Part shown: one piece after another, positions 23,009 through 36,995 of the stretch
Layout of the letters: every line of letters starts with the position of its first letter
Position numbering within the stretch: the first letter of the stretch is position 1
Assembly: GCA_013400155.1 (NCBI GenBank)
Contig: VXBM01001629.1
Coordinates: 23,084 to 87,083 of the forward strand
Direction of reading: 5' to 3'
Origin: Helopsaltes ochotensis
Taxonomy: Eukaryota > Chordata > Aves > Passeriformes > Locustellidae
Length of the DNA stretch: 64,000 bases
Made by a program: the position numbers and the translations under genes
Notes under the pieces: generated by a model
Databases searched by the model: none
The model's input: the letters and a program-made list of their open reading frames with translations, nothing else
Told to the model about the DNA's origin: nothing

Positions 23009-25964
23009 CTGTCTTATTTCGTTGGGTTTTGAACATCTCTTGAAATTTCTAGAGCACATAACACAAGAGTGTTATACCAATTTGCTCATTTTCTTCAAAA
23101 TAAATAGACATCAATGCCAAAGAAAATAAAGAATTTATCCTTCATCTCTAGTATCTATAGAATAACTTCTTCTGACATTGTGCAAACAGTATATCAATTT
23201 TTGAAAAATATACCATGAATCATTCTAGAGTTTATGAAACACTTCCTTGAAATCTAAAAGAAATTTTTTGGGGGCTTTTCTGTTTGTTTTTGCTGTTGCT
23301 GTTGCTGTTTTGTTTGGTTTATTTCCTGGGTGATTTTGGGGGTTTTTTTAGGGGTGGGTAGGGTGTATGTAGGGGTAGGTAGCATGCTTTTGCCAGAGTT
23401 AGGATACTTCTTATGTAAAGAGAACTTTCAACACAATCAGAAAGCAGGCACCAACTATTCAGGACTTCTCTTAGCCAGTTCCTACCACAAACTTTCATTT
23501 TCTCTCCTAATACAAACCTGAATTTTAAACCAAGAGCTAAAAACATGAGTGAAAGACATCAGTGTTGCTGGGTTCAACTCTTAAAGTTTTCTTATACTTG
23601 ATGAGCTAGAAATTATAAGGAAATAAGATGTAAGCCCTTCCTATTATCTGTCCTAAAGAAAACTGACAAAAACTTTTATCATTTTCTATATTAAAGTTTT
23701 TATTTTTGATATGTTTAAGCTGGGACTTTTAGGCTACCACAGAACTTTGGATTTAATATCATCCAAAAAGACCATGAGAAATCTCTATCCCAAACTCACA
23801 TGTTGACAGCATTTCTATGTGCACACTCAGGATGAAAATAAAATAAAATTTAAAAAAAAAGACTGCAGAAATTTGGTACTGCAGCATCTAAAATATAGTT
23901 TGAAAAGTATGCAAAAGAAAGTGACAACAAATGCCTGGTATTAGCTGGATAATGCAATAGGTGATAATGATATTCCTGGCAAAAGATCAGCTCCTCTCAA
24001 ACATCTGTTAGGAATGAAGCCATTAAAAATACAACAGTTTTGTATTGTGGGGGTTTATACAGACATTTGCTTCTGTTTTCATCTGTCATGGTTTAAACTC
24101 CTTGAACTTTATCCTTCAGTTTCTTTGCTTCCTGTTTTTTTCTTTAGAATCTCTACACATGCAAAACCACAGTGACTAGTATTTTTGTGAATGTTGAACA
24201 GTTTAATCGAAAAGATGTGCTGAATTTGTCTGAATATTGATTAAAAACAAACCTGGGCTGTGTTTGAAGACTGTAACAATATCCTACCAGAGAATGATGT
24301 TGTTTCCTATTTTGTGAACATTTGCACAACTTAATTTATAATTCCTGTCTTCTTGACTAATGTTTTCCAGTGCCTTGCCCTTCCTTATCTTTTCTAACAC
24401 CAATTTTCTATTCCACACAATATTCATAACAAATTAGGACCCAGAAGCAACTACTCCATTTCCCACTGTAATGTTTAAGTGGAAAAAATTTAAAGCTATT
24501 TTTATAATTTAGTAAAAAAATTTAGAAATATGTTAGTAAGAAACCTCATCAGATGAATTCTAGAATTCAAACTGCCTAAATTACTTTTTCCTAAAAGTCT
24601 CATTAAATTTTTACAAGTTGCTAAATTTCCAGCTCTGAAGACAGTACATAGGTTAGAAGTCAGCAGAAAAACAGTTTATGGACTGAACCTTAAATTTGTC
24701 TTCACCAATGTAAAGAGGCTTTTTCTGAAACACTTGACTCCAGATATTCATTGAAGGCAAGATGAACAAATTCCATGCTTCCAATCCCTCCAAAAAGAGA
24801 GACCTTGGATTCCAATAGTCAAAAGAGGGACAGTAACTGCATTTATGCAAGAGTTATCAGTTAAAATACGTTACCAGCACTGGAAGCACAAATTCTCATG
24901 CAGAACTCCATCACACACCTTCTTTTTTTGCAGTAATCTCAATTCAACAATTCTGGCCAAGTCTGTCTCCACACCAACCTAATGTACAGTCTTATCATTA
25001 GAATGCCTTGGAATATTTCTGGACTGCATGAGATCTAGGAATGAATAGTCCCAGTATGATGGTGGCCAAAACCTCTGGTCTCCTCTGAAATTAATATGAT
25101 GAGTATGAAATTAAAACTACTCTTTTTAAATACTTACCCATTTTCAGATGCAGACATTTAATTTCAGTCTTTAACTGCTGCACGTCATTGGCACATAGTC
25201 CTGATTTAAGTATTTCTATAGTCCAGAGAGTATTGGATGTTCAGAACACTCCCTAACAGTCGCACAGAAATGCTTATCCAGTAGGATAGTGAAAAAACCC
25301 AGATTTTTCTTCAAAATCCAGATTTTTCTTTACTAAATCCATAAAGACCATAAGCCCATAGCTGAGAAAGCTGGCATAAACACACACAATCATCTGTTAG
25401 AGGAGAGGCAAGCCTGGAACAAAACAGGAAGGCTGAGATGCCTCAAAATTCCATGTGATGAGAACAGACATAAATGGGCACATATTCAAATATCAATAAT
25501 TCTGCTTTGGTTCTCTACTATGGCTTTTTAAGGAGTACCAATAACCTGCAAGTCAGCTGGAAGCAAAGGCAAGTGGCAGGAGTTATTTACCACCCCAATC
25601 GCTGCTTCCTCCAACTCATGCAGGTCCTTTAACATACCCTAGCACTCACGGAATGTGTGGGGACTGAATCCAAATCTATCCCGAAATTTTATTCATGTGA
25701 TCCTCCTACTACTACCTTCCTACCTTCTACCAGTGCAGAGCTCCTTAATGGAAATTAATTTGAGGAGAATCAGATGAACCACATTCTTATAGTCCTTACT
25801 GTTAAGCCCCATTAAGTGGAAAAATGATGTTACAATAAAATTAAAGTCTTTTTTGTATCATTTTGTTGCAGTCTAGACTTCCTGATAAAAAAAAAAAAAT
25901 TAAATTATTCTTTTTAGCAAAATATAGTTTGTGTACAAACCTGATTAAGTGGAATGTGTCTTAG
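23009..25964. other. no recognised features
   Basis: AT-rich unique-looking sequence with a short GTT/GCT-type simple repeat at 23281-23320 (three TTGCTG-type units). Confidence 0.5.
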
Positions 25965-26036
25965 CCTGAGGCAGAGGGCTTGGAACTAGATGACCTTTAA
26001 GGTTCCTTTCAACTCAAACTATTGTATGATTCTATG
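25965..26036 (+). mobile_element. CR1 3'-end fragment
   Basis: GGCTTGGAACTAGATGACC, then TTAAGGTTCCTTTCAACTCA and TGATTCTATG match the CR1 3' UTR in plus orientation. Confidence 0.88.
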
Positions 26037-29000
26037 TAAAGAGCTTTTAAACCTTCTTAAAGTAATCGGGTGTTAGCTGATACTTGGTCACTGACAAGAA
26101 ATACACTATGCCAAACTAAAGAGGCAAATCTACAGAGCCTGAAAACATTACCAAAACTATGTAAATGAACTGTGGTTTGGAAAAAAAAAAGACCCTTTAG
26201 TAGCAAGTTGAAAAATTAATTTACAGGTGTAACTTTCAGTAAAGGGTCAGAAAAAAATCATTCATTAGAATTACGGGAGGTAAAATTTTCTTATAAATAT
26301 TACAGGACCTTTAGAAAGTGTTATCATTGTAAAATGGACTTAAATCATATTCATTAATTATTAAGCATTACTCTAGTTGTTCACTGATGTTTTTTAATGG
26401 AATTAGGTTTCCTCAACTGCAGTAGCATAATATCACTGCTATTTATAAACAACTTTTCTTTATGTACAGAAGTGCCTTTTCATGATGGTATCAAAGTAGG
26501 TTTTCACTTTGTAGCATTACTTCTAATCTTAAATGAAAGCAATCCATTACTTGGGGAATGACAGAGACAGATCTGAGGGTCCCTATGAGTTTAATAGCAT
26601 CCCAGATGCTCATTCACAATACTCCAAATAAAACAAAGTCAGATTTATAGCTTCTTTTTTTAAGGGAGAATAGTGTCTTTATATTTTAAAAGGCCTGGGA
26701 AGCCTGAACAAAGGATATCAGAAAAGCTACCTGTTGGTAACTGCTGATGTCTCTCTTGAGCTATTATGTCTTCCTCTAAGCTATTGATAATAAACATTTC
26801 CAAGGCCAAATACAGAATCCAGTTTCATGAACATATTAAATTTTTACCTTAAATAAAGAACTATACTACATGCCTATCCTAATCTACCTTATTACCGAGG
26901 ATTTAATCTTTACTGAGGACATTCCATCAATACTTCTGATCCCCCCAGATATGAAATCACTGCTAATGAAAAAAATGAATAAAAAATAAACTGAATTACT
27001 TGCCCCTTTAAAAGTTTGCAACAAGCTCTGTGAGCCAATCTGTGGATAGTTTATATCAGTAGATACTAGATATTAAATAGAAGTGCCATCTGTCAAGCAA
27101 ATTATAAATTCCCTATCTCGGTATTTCTAGGCATGCAGGAACAGGAATTGCATCCTTGTCTCCCCATTGGTATGCATTCACAGCAGCTAAAAATTCAGCT
27201 TAAAAATGCTGGTCTTGGAAAGGTTAGAAAGTCTTCAAAAGGAAATTTTCATCCCAGAATTGCAATTAAAATTGTGTTTTCTTAAAAGAATCTCAAAGCT
27301 ACCACATCATACTGCCATAAGGTTCTCCTCAACCCCTGAAATTGTTATTACTTTCCAGAAAAATCTACTATTAATAAAGTTGCTATGATGAAAGGAGAAA
27401 AAAATTAAAGCATACTGTTCAAGATAATGCATTTACCTAAAAAAAAAAATCTAGCAGAATACATCTCTAGTCTGAGACTGAACAGTTCATTCTTCAGGGA
27501 GAATAAATACAGAACTATTATGTAAGAAAGTACATTAGAACAATTCCTCTGGATTATGTGCATATGTAAAGGCTGAACTCTTTATTTTATTCAATATAAC
27601 ACCACAAACAGCAACCTGAAAATGAAAAAAAACAACACAGCCACTGCAGCATAAGAAGGCGACTGCAGTTTCAAAAAAACTGCTGGAGGTAAAGTCTCAG
27701 TTCATTCAGCTTTATGCCATCTTCAGACAAACAGGTTTTCATTCTGACCTCAACATTTGTGTGCGTCAGCTCTTCCAGTACTATTTTTGCTTCACTTCTC
27801 TCATCTAACAATATCAATGTCCTAGAGAGTTCTGCTTGTTAAATTTAAGTGTATTTCCCTTAGTGCCTTAGTTTTTTGTCATATAGAATTCTTTTTATTC
27901 CTTACAGATTATATACAGATACAGAGTTTAACCATGTGTGTCAAATTGCAAGAGGACAAGTTTTTAATTAAATGTCTGGCTTTAATATTTTTATTCATAC
28001 CAATTGAAAATAAAACTGCCATAAGTTTATTGTCTTTATGTTGAGCAGAACAGACCACTGCCCTGAGAGCCAAACTTGGCATTATATACTTTTGTGAGCT
28101 TCAAACAGTTACTTTTAGGGTGAGGTTTTTGCAGATTATTGACATTACAATTCAATTTAGGGTAACAGCACAAAAGCTTGCAAGGCTTTTTTTTTTTTTT
28201 TTTAATTTAAAATAGAACGATATTGAAAACTCATGCCCAGACTTACAGTTATTACCAAACTCTAAACTGCAGAACCCAGCAGAAGGCCAGCTTTTGCCCC
28301 CCTAAAAGGAAGTAGAAGTAGGCTGTCTGCTGCCAAGCAATAAAGTCACCCTATAATCATAATTTATTAATACAGAGATCTTACTTTAAATTGCAAGCCT
28401 CCCTGTTCCTTCTGTTTAGAGTGGCTGTAGTTTGGCTCCTTCTTCCTCAGGTCGGTTCTTGCAGCAGGCAACAGCTTCCCAAAGGTCCCCTTCACAAGTA
28501 TATTCAGTTTGTTTACTAGACACCCTAATTTTTCCACTGGTGAATATATATACACACACTCCCTTTTTAGGTCTTCTACTGCCACAAAATTTTTCTGCTA
28601 GTCAGGTAAAAATGTCTGGACAACAAAGGCAGAATGAGGTCAGTAATATACTTCCAACATCTTAGCCACCATATTCTTTACTTAGACAATTCCTCGCATT
28701 CAGCCTGCAATTTACTACGGACTACCGGTGCCCTAGATGGTCTCTATCTACTCACAAAATATTGTAGATCAGACTCAGCCCTCTCTTCTTTCAAATGAGG
28801 GAACATTGTCAATCAGGTTTTTCATGATTCTAAAGTGACTCCTGATCATACAGCTTCTGTATGATTACAGATGGTACTTAAACTGCAGTGCTGTCATACA
28901 CATCCAAACACAAATACTTTCCAGTTTGTTACTGGGCTGATGAGAAGACATGAGGAGACATCCTGAAAGTAGTCTCCCAAAACACACACAGAAAGACCTC

Positions 29001-29532
29001 TTGCAGGGTTAAAAAGGGACTGCTTTCATGCCCAACAGACACTGTGGTGCTGCAGCTGCACTTTTATGAGCACTTCAGGGAAGAAAATGGCCTTTTAAAG
29101 GTAAGCATTTCTCACTTTTAATTCCAATTCCCTTTGCTAAAAAGATGATACAAACATTTTCTTTTAAACCAAACAGAAGATATGAATCTTAATTGGCCCT
29201 TTTAGCCTTTCAGTGCAAGCCATCTTTCTCAATATAAGAATACACACAAGCTCAAGGCACTGTATTTTAACCCTTTAACTCTCTTTAACTGTCATTAAAC
29301 TCTTACAAATACTATTTCCTTATATCCTCTACCAGTAGGTTGTGCTGAACTAAAGAACAAAGTGGATTTTGCAAAAAAATCACTGTAATTCTTTTGCTAT
29401 CTCCAAAATCCATGGAAAACAGAAACCATATATATATGCAAAAAACCAAAAATAGCTTATTGAAAATATTTCAATTGAAAAAGAACTGAAAGATTTTTAA
29501 TTGTCTGATGTTATCCTGGATTCTTGCCTGAT
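26037..29532. other. no recognised features
   Basis: AT-rich sequence. A T run lies at about 28190-28203. No exon or repeat is identified. Confidence 0.5.
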
Positions 29533-29988
29533 GAATCACAGAAGTATTTGGGTTAAAAGAACCATTAAAGACCATATCATTTCAACCCCTCCCATGGGCA
29601 GGGATGCCTTCCACTCCAACAGGTTGCTCAGAGTCCCATGAAGCCTGGTTTTGAACACTTTCATGGATGGAGCATCCACAAATTCTCTGGGAAACCTGTT
29701 CCATTGTCTCACCACCCTCACAGTAAAGAATTTCTTCCTAATATCCAATCTAAATTTACTGTCTTTTCAGTTTAAGCCATTTCCTCTTGTTCTGTTACTA
29801 CAAGTCCTTGTAAAATATCTTCCTCCAGCTCTCTTTGTAGCCCCTTTTGCTACTGAAAGGTGCTGGAAGGTACCCCCAGAGATTTCTCTTTTCCAGGGTG
29901 AAAAAGTTCTCTCAGTCTGTCTTCATAGAAGAGGCATTCTGAGCAACCTCAGTATCTTTGTGGCCTTCTCTGGACTTGCTCCAACAGG
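29533..29988 (-). mobile_element. CR1 LINE fragment with ORF2 C-terminus
   Basis: The longest young-type CR1 piece in the window. The minus-strand frame at 29536-29748 reads KKFFTVRVVRQWNRFPREFV, DAPSMKVFKTRL and HGTLSNL, the conserved C-terminus of CR1 ORF2. It is followed toward the left by the 3' UTR with TTTCAACCCCTCCCATGG. The right part carries the usual upstream blocks in nucleotides (TCTTCCTAATATCCAATCTA, CCATTTCCTCTTGTTCTG). It is 5' truncated and not a host gene. Confidence 0.93.
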
Positions 29989-30854
29989 TGAACATGAAAT
30001 CCATTGCAAAAAGTTTATGAAATCTGGAGGAGGGGGAGGACCTTTCCCACAAGGTCGTTATGAACTAATAGCACTTCCTAAAACTTAGAGTAAGGAGTAC
30101 CTATCTTCTGTACCTAGACCTGCCTAGAACGTCCAATATTGAATGTACGTTCACAAAGCTCTTGAATAAAGCAGAACTAAACCATGCAATACAATTTTTA
30201 GCATCCTGGCCCAGTGTTCTTCACCTCCTTTTATAAGATAATTCTATTTTTATCTAGCCAGAAGTCAACTTTATTCTTAGTAAACTTTTTTGTAGAAAAG
30301 TAAACCAGGCCACTTTCCACATCTCAGTGAAGAAATGTACCTGCATGGCAACAGTACATTTAAATAAGAAATTGCAAAACAGTATGTTGAAATCTCTGAC
30401 TAAATGAAGAAATTCTCTGTTTTCAACTGGAATAAACTCAAAAGTCAAAACATTTTAAGCACATACTATATAACTTTTGATAGAGTAAACATCAGCTCAG
30501 TTTTAAGTAAATTTTGGCTATATCAAGTCACAAAGTCACCAGAAACTCTCAACTCTCTGAGTTTGTAACTTCTGAAACCTGGTTTTACATCCTATTGAAC
30601 TCCAATATGAAGCCCTCCAACTGCAAATGTACAGTTTTCAAAAACCCTGATTTGTCACAAAATTGTTTAAAAAGAACATCCTGTTTACCACATAGCTGTC
30701 TTGGCAGTATACTGAGGATTTATTTTCAATAAAATCCATCCATAAATCTGATCATTAACATTATACATTTCACAAGTTAGACCACAACTATTAAACATTA
30801 CACAAATTGATGATTTGTCAGAGTCCAATACTGACTTGACCAGGTGTGCTTCTT
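29989..30854. other. no recognised features
   Basis: Unique-looking AT-rich DNA between CR1 and a short LTR fragment. Confidence 0.5.
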
Positions 30855-30940
30855 TGGGGTGGGATAGAGTTAATTTTTTTAACAGTAGCAGATATGGGGC
30901 TATATTTTGTATTTGTGCTGCCAATAGTATTTCTTTAGAT
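30855..30940 (+). mobile_element. short fragment of an avian ERV LTR
   Basis: GGTGGGATAGAGTTAATTTT, AACAGTAGCAGATATGGGG, then CTATATTTTGTATTTGTGCTG matches a motif series I associate with a common avian ERVL-type LTR. A second partial copy of the same motifs is at 52877-52933. Only the 5' part is present. Confidence 0.55.
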
Positions 30941-33900
30941 ATTTCACATCTAAAGGTTATATTTATACAACCTATATTTTATTATAAAATTTGCTCATTT
31001 GAAGAAAGCTAGTGCTATACGGAATTTCTGTTTTAGCAGAGTGATATAAAATATATTGAAATGACAATAGAGATGTAAGTTACACTGAGCAAAATATAGC
31101 AATTGCGATCTCTGGTTAATCTCTACTATGGATAAAGTTACTAAGTTTGTGCAACAACCAAAATATTAGCAACGGAAGAGAAAGAGTAAATTAGATTTTG
31201 ATGAAGTAAGTGAAGTGTAACTTCCCATTCTAAACCACAGATGTTCCCCTTTGTAAGTAGAATGTATGTTTATATGGCCTATCCCAACAACATCAAACTG
31301 GGAAATCTCCTAGTGGGTCTGTGGTGTCCGGGTAAATTCCATTTGAAAATTCAAAATTGACCATGCCATTTTGATAACTATGAAATTGTTATAATCAATA
31401 AAACAATAGGTTTTGTCATAATTTTTTCAGAATTTCTAGTTTAACACTTTTTCACAATTAACATGTACTTTTGCCAGAATTATGACACAGTGCAACAGCT
31501 CTTTTTTTTTCTTTTTTGTCATAAAAGGAAAGTAGGGTGTTTTGTAATAGAGTTTAGCTACATTAAAGCAGCTCAAGTACTTAAATTTTTATTTTTCTTT
31601 TTCCTCCTCAATTCCACCACTTCATTTCATTGCATTTCATTTTTAGTGGGATATATGAGAATCATTATAGAGCATAAAAATGTAAAGCCTTTAGAAACTG
31701 ATTTTCTAGCACTTTCAGAAATGAAAGTGTTGAGGAAATTCTGATATAGAAACTATAAACATGCTGACACTACTAGAAACCTACATGAAGCAGGTAGAAC
31801 CAAATTTGAAAGCACACATTCATGAGTCTTTAGGGGCGGACACCATTTCATCCCCCTATAATCTATTTTGAAACAAGCGAGTTTATATTAAGGCAATATT
31901 AATATGCTACTTACAATAGTATCTTGGAGTTTCCTCTGAAAAGACACTTGGAAAAGGCCAGGGTAACTATGCCTTTGCCTGAAGCAGAAAATATATTAGT
32001 GTAGTGCATCCAACTCTTGATGCCTCTTTCAGCACAGACAGATCACAAGCCCCACACCATACCTGTTGCACAGTGTTTGCTTCTCTGATTGATGACATCT
32101 ATTAAGCTTTCTGCAGCTTCTGTATTGCTTTTCTACACTTATTCAATTTTTCTTGCTCAGTCAGACAGCATATTTAGCTCTTTCAGGACATCACTTATTT
32201 TGCCTTTTGACTACATTGACTGCCAGACTATGAAGAACAGACTTCTCACTAAATTCATCATTAAAACCATAATACAATGGAAGGGAACACTCTTTAGAAT
32301 TATGTAATCTTCCAGTGATCGGGATAGATAAATTCCCTGCTTTAAAAATGCTCTGCTTTTAGAAACACAGATCTTAAGAACACAAATTCTCCCTTTACAG
32401 CTCTTTCTATATAAATTTAATTAAGGACACTCCAAGAAGTTGAAGTACAAAGAAAAGCAGTGACCTGATGGACATACACAAAATAAAAAAATCTGTCCCT
32501 AACCTTAGCTCTTCAACTACAGGCTTGCTTCTTACTCATTGCTAACAGGCTAGAAGTTTTTTCTTTTATAAATTAAATTCTTTGGAAACTTGGTCATGTT
32601 TTTTCCAGGAACTCAGCATCACAGATCACATCACCTTGTGTTATGCTGACTAACCACAAGAATTGTATGAACTGCTGTGAAAAGGTGACAAAAACTCTTG
32701 AAGTGCTAGGGCTTGAGACATTGAAGAATACTTGACTATATTAAACTAAATAACACACTGAGCAAAAAAAGTTATTCCAAAAGCTCAGAGAGAAATAATA
32801 TTTTAAGATGTGGAACTTTTTGAAACATATTTAAAGTGGAAAACCTTAAAATGGTAAATAAAATTTACGAATTTCTAAAAACTACTGGCAAACAATGCTC
32901 TTCAAAGTGGCCTAAAGAAGCTCCAATAGCCCATGGTATTTTCTCCCTAATGATTGTGTAGGTAATAATACCATTTTATTCAGTAATTAGACTATAATAC
33001 TTGTCATTACTTAGGAGCTACTTAAATGAAGATACCTATGCTTTTGTTATGCTTAGGTATTGAAAGCCATTCTATTTCATTCAAACTGGTATATTTTAAG
33101 GAAGACATTTTTCTACATTGAAATATTAAGACGTACAGAATCTATTAGTACTTCACTGATTTACTGACCAAGAATTTCTACAAAAAAGAGTGCTTCATGA
33201 TCAAGAATACCTACCTGATACTTGTACTTTTACATGACTAGTTCCAAGTGCTATGGGAAGGTAAGGATCCTATGCTGGGTATGTAGGAGATACTTTTTTA
33301 TTCATTAACAGTTAAATTTTCATTGCTGATACAATTACACCCTTCTCCAGAGCTAACAGTTACTTGACACCATTTAAAATTTTAGTTAATATTTAAATCC
33401 AGAACCCACCTGTGGTCACAATTCATATATAAAATCCAAGAACATGCAATGTTGGATTTCCTATTTTTCAGAGGTTTGAATGACAAGATATTGGAAACTC
33501 CTTGCTAGAGGTTAAACTGTGCATTTATCCAGTGTAGCTAGACTGCCTCAACTCCCTCACTGGCTACTTTGGACAACCAAAGTCTTTTTTATATCTTCAC
33601 ATCTAATTAAGAATCTAATTTTCTGTCAGAGTATGCCTAACTAAATTTCAGGCATGAAACTATAGGTTTAAGCTCCACCCAATAAAAATAAGCCTGAATG
33701 AAAAATACACCAATTAAATTTCTACTGAAATAAGGGATTACACCATCAAGTTTTGTGGTGACCTTAAAGAGCACTTGGTATATTCTAATTACCTCTTGTA
33801 CCTTATGAGATAACAATTCTGGTCATGGAGTTCACAAGCAGCTACAATAGACAGTATTTCAGGTAATGATTCTTATTGTTTAGGAGTTCATATAAACTTA

Positions 33901-36757
33901 AATATTATTGACTGCTACTGAGATGACTAAAGTTGGTTCGAAACAATAGGTTTCAACATTTTGATTTAAATTCAAAATAAAAGAAATATGATTTTTTAAT
34001 TTATTTTTCATCTACTTGCAAGAATGTACCCATACCAGAAGCCTTCACTTTGTAATTTGAAGCTTCCAACATAAAAAGAAGATATTTCTTTTAGAAAAGG
34101 TATCAACCAATATCCGACAACTAGGCTTAGCATTTTAAGCTGTAAGAGAGATGAAGCATCAACTGTACAAAGAAAAAACCCAAAGCACTAAATGTCCAAA
34201 AAGCAAAATGTTAAGAGAAGAATAGCAAAGTTTGAAAAATAAGAAATTTCCCAGATATGTTTATATATATATATATATACATACACTGAAAAAGATCAAG
34301 TCTAGAGAGTAATACACAAAATTCACTCAGTAGCCACAGTTATGCCAAGTCTTGGTCTGGTGTTTTTTGGCACCTTAAACATTGAATTCCTTCCTAGATT
34401 GGCATGACTTCAAAAGTTGTATATAAAGGATACATACACTATTTTCTTGCAAAAGACAGCCTGGACTTATTTATCTTTGGTCCTTTTGTACCACCTACAT
34501 TGCAGCAACACAAGGAAAGCTCTCTCTACAGCATCCAGGACCAAGCTTGCATTTGTTCTCTGCCTTTTCCACCCCACACTAAAAAGCAGCTCCATGGCCA
34601 CACACCTTCAAGTTGATCTCCTACCAGCCGTAACTCCCCAGGAAGATCTCATTTTTCCTGCAGTTTTATGTAAGTTTAGAATTAATTGGCATATTGTCCC
34701 TCAGTAATGGGACATAGTCACAATCTAGAGACCATTTCTAATGTACAGTTATAGGAAATATTTATAAGTCTTATTACACAAACGCCAAGTACAAATTAAG
34801 AAAATCCACTGTGTTGTAAACAAATCCCAAGGAGAAAAAATATGAAGTCAACTTCATGAATTTGAGCTACTATATCTTTGTTCCAGTTTAAAAGTATGTT
34901 TGGCTGAAGGCCAAAACTTAGAAGGGATCTCCAGAATTCTCCCACACTAGAACCAAAAAGAAAAACCAGCCTCAGAAACCTGCTTCAAATCTCAGTGAAG
35001 CATAACTTCAACTAACCCTTTCTATTGCAAGGCACAATTTCTCTACCCTCTGATGAAGTGCAATGATTGTTATAGCAGAGATTTCATTTTAAGTACTCTT
35101 TTAAAGAAATCTCAGGGGGTTTTCTTTTTTTTTTGCCTTTTGAGTGGTGAACTACTACTAAACTAAATTGCAGCTTTGCTAGAAAATCGCTTCTCCAGCA
35201 GCTCAACATTACTTAGAGAAAATGTGCACCATACCCTGTACTACAACATAGTTTTCTAAAATCACACCAAAACAAGCCTATTCAACGTGAAAAGTGTAAT
35301 CTAGTTACTTATATCCATTTTGCTGTTGTTCCTTTGCAGTAAACTACCATTACATGCAGACAAAGTAATTTCCCAGTTTCGGTCATTCACTGGAGATTTG
35401 AACCAGTCACAAAAAATCAATGATGCTTCATGAAAAATACATATATACTGAAGATCAGCATTGGGACTTGCAGGCAACTACAATCTATTGCAACACAGTG
35501 AGATAAAGAACCATGTGCAAAATTAAAGCATGCATTTCTGTCCTCCTATTATAGTTAATTCATATAAATTCTCTACATAGGAACTAACTTTTATTCTTAC
35601 TGCCAAGATGCAATTTTCTTCAAAGTACTGTTCATAATGCATAGAACTACCATTAAAATATTTATCATTTTTAAGGGAAAGTACTTTCTATGAAGCTTTG
35701 CAAATATGCATATATACACATACATAGTTCTAAAAACATATATAAACTTCCTCTTCATAAGAAAGCATCAAAAACAGAAAAAAAGATAGTTTTGGAGAAA
35801 GGAATTTATAGCTTTTGATTTGCTTTTAATAAAGAATTTGAAGCCACTCTATTATTAACATTCTTTATCTGATTCTACAAATAAAGGTTCTTTTGTGTTA
35901 GCATATTTTGCAAGACTTTAGCATGTCAAAGCAGACAATTTGTGAATTAAGTTCTTGAAACAGATACTTTTCATGTCTAGGAATAGAACTAAATGAAGAA
36001 CTGAAGTACCCAACTGCAAAAGATCTGTCAACAATTCTTTTACAAAGGCCCATTCTCAAGAGGTTACAATTATCACAGCAGGACATTTTTTCATGAAAGT
36101 TTTTTTGCCCTAGATAGCTTTCTGGCTTATAGCTTTGGGTTGGGTTTTTTATTCCTCTCTTTAAATGAATAATGACAGTTCCCATACCTGTAAGAGGAAA
36201 ATTACACATTACTTACCACTCACCCCTCTCTCAACAACCTTAAAAGGACCTTAGACTAGGTCTAGATTTCACTCATTTCAGCTTCTCTGATATTTGAACT
36301 GAGAACTTGACATTAACACACTATCATAAAATCTAATAATAAAATTTAGAGGTAAACTCGAATCTAATTCTTTGCTTTGAAGATTTATCTGTCTTTTAGA
36401 TCACAAAAAAAAAAAAAGTCTGGCTTTAGAGTAAAAGGCTACTTAAATGAACTTTTTTCTTCCATATATGCAGATACTATCTGAAAATATGTCAAATCAT
36501 GCAAAACATCCAGTGTTTGGAGAAGGAACAAATGCTGTTTCACCCTCTAGCTCAAGGCTTAACTCAAAATTCTCTGAAGACAAAGGCAAATCATTTGTAC
36601 ATGAGCATTCTAAATCACCAGGGAGAGCATAGTAAGGCTTTCCTGTTGCATGTTGTGAAAACTATTTTTACAGAATTCTGGAAAGGGCAGAAATAATAAT
36701 AGTTGATTTTAAGTTGCCTGCTATTTTTGGAAATTGAAACAAACTGAATCATATTAA
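30941..36757. other. no recognised features
   Basis: Nearly 6 kb of AT-rich DNA in which I see no repeat family, exon or RNA gene. A TA microsatellite (34262-34286) is listed separately. Frames at 34404-34707 and 35898-36209 have no known domains. Confidence 0.5.
34262..34286. repeat. (TA)n microsatellite
   Basis: About ten TA units followed by CATACA. Confidence 0.92.
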
Positions 36758-36995
36758 CCACAGAATCAAAGATTATTCTGAGTTCAAAGGCACCTACTGG
36801 GATTATTGAGTCTTTCTCCTGGCCCTACACAGGACACTTCTTGAGCTCTGTCAGGCTTGGTGCTGTGACCACTACCCTGGGGACCCTGTTCCAGTGCCCA
36901 GCCACCCTCTGGGTGAAAATTTTTTCCTAATATTCAACCTCAACCTTCCCTGACACAGGCCATTCTCTCAGGTCCTGTCACACACAGAAGGGATA
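36758..36995 (-). mobile_element. CR1 LINE 3' fragment
   Basis: ACCACAGAATCAAAGATTATT, CAAAGGCACCTACTGGGATT, CCCTGTTCCAGTGCCCAGCC and ACCCTCTGGGTGAAAATTTTT are the reverse complement of the CR1 ORF2 end and 3' UTR. Confidence 0.92.

Noticed and set aside
29536..29748. 70-codon minus frame with convincing protein sequence
   Set aside because: It is the C-terminus of CR1 ORF2, truncated at the 5' side, so it is annotated as a mobile element.
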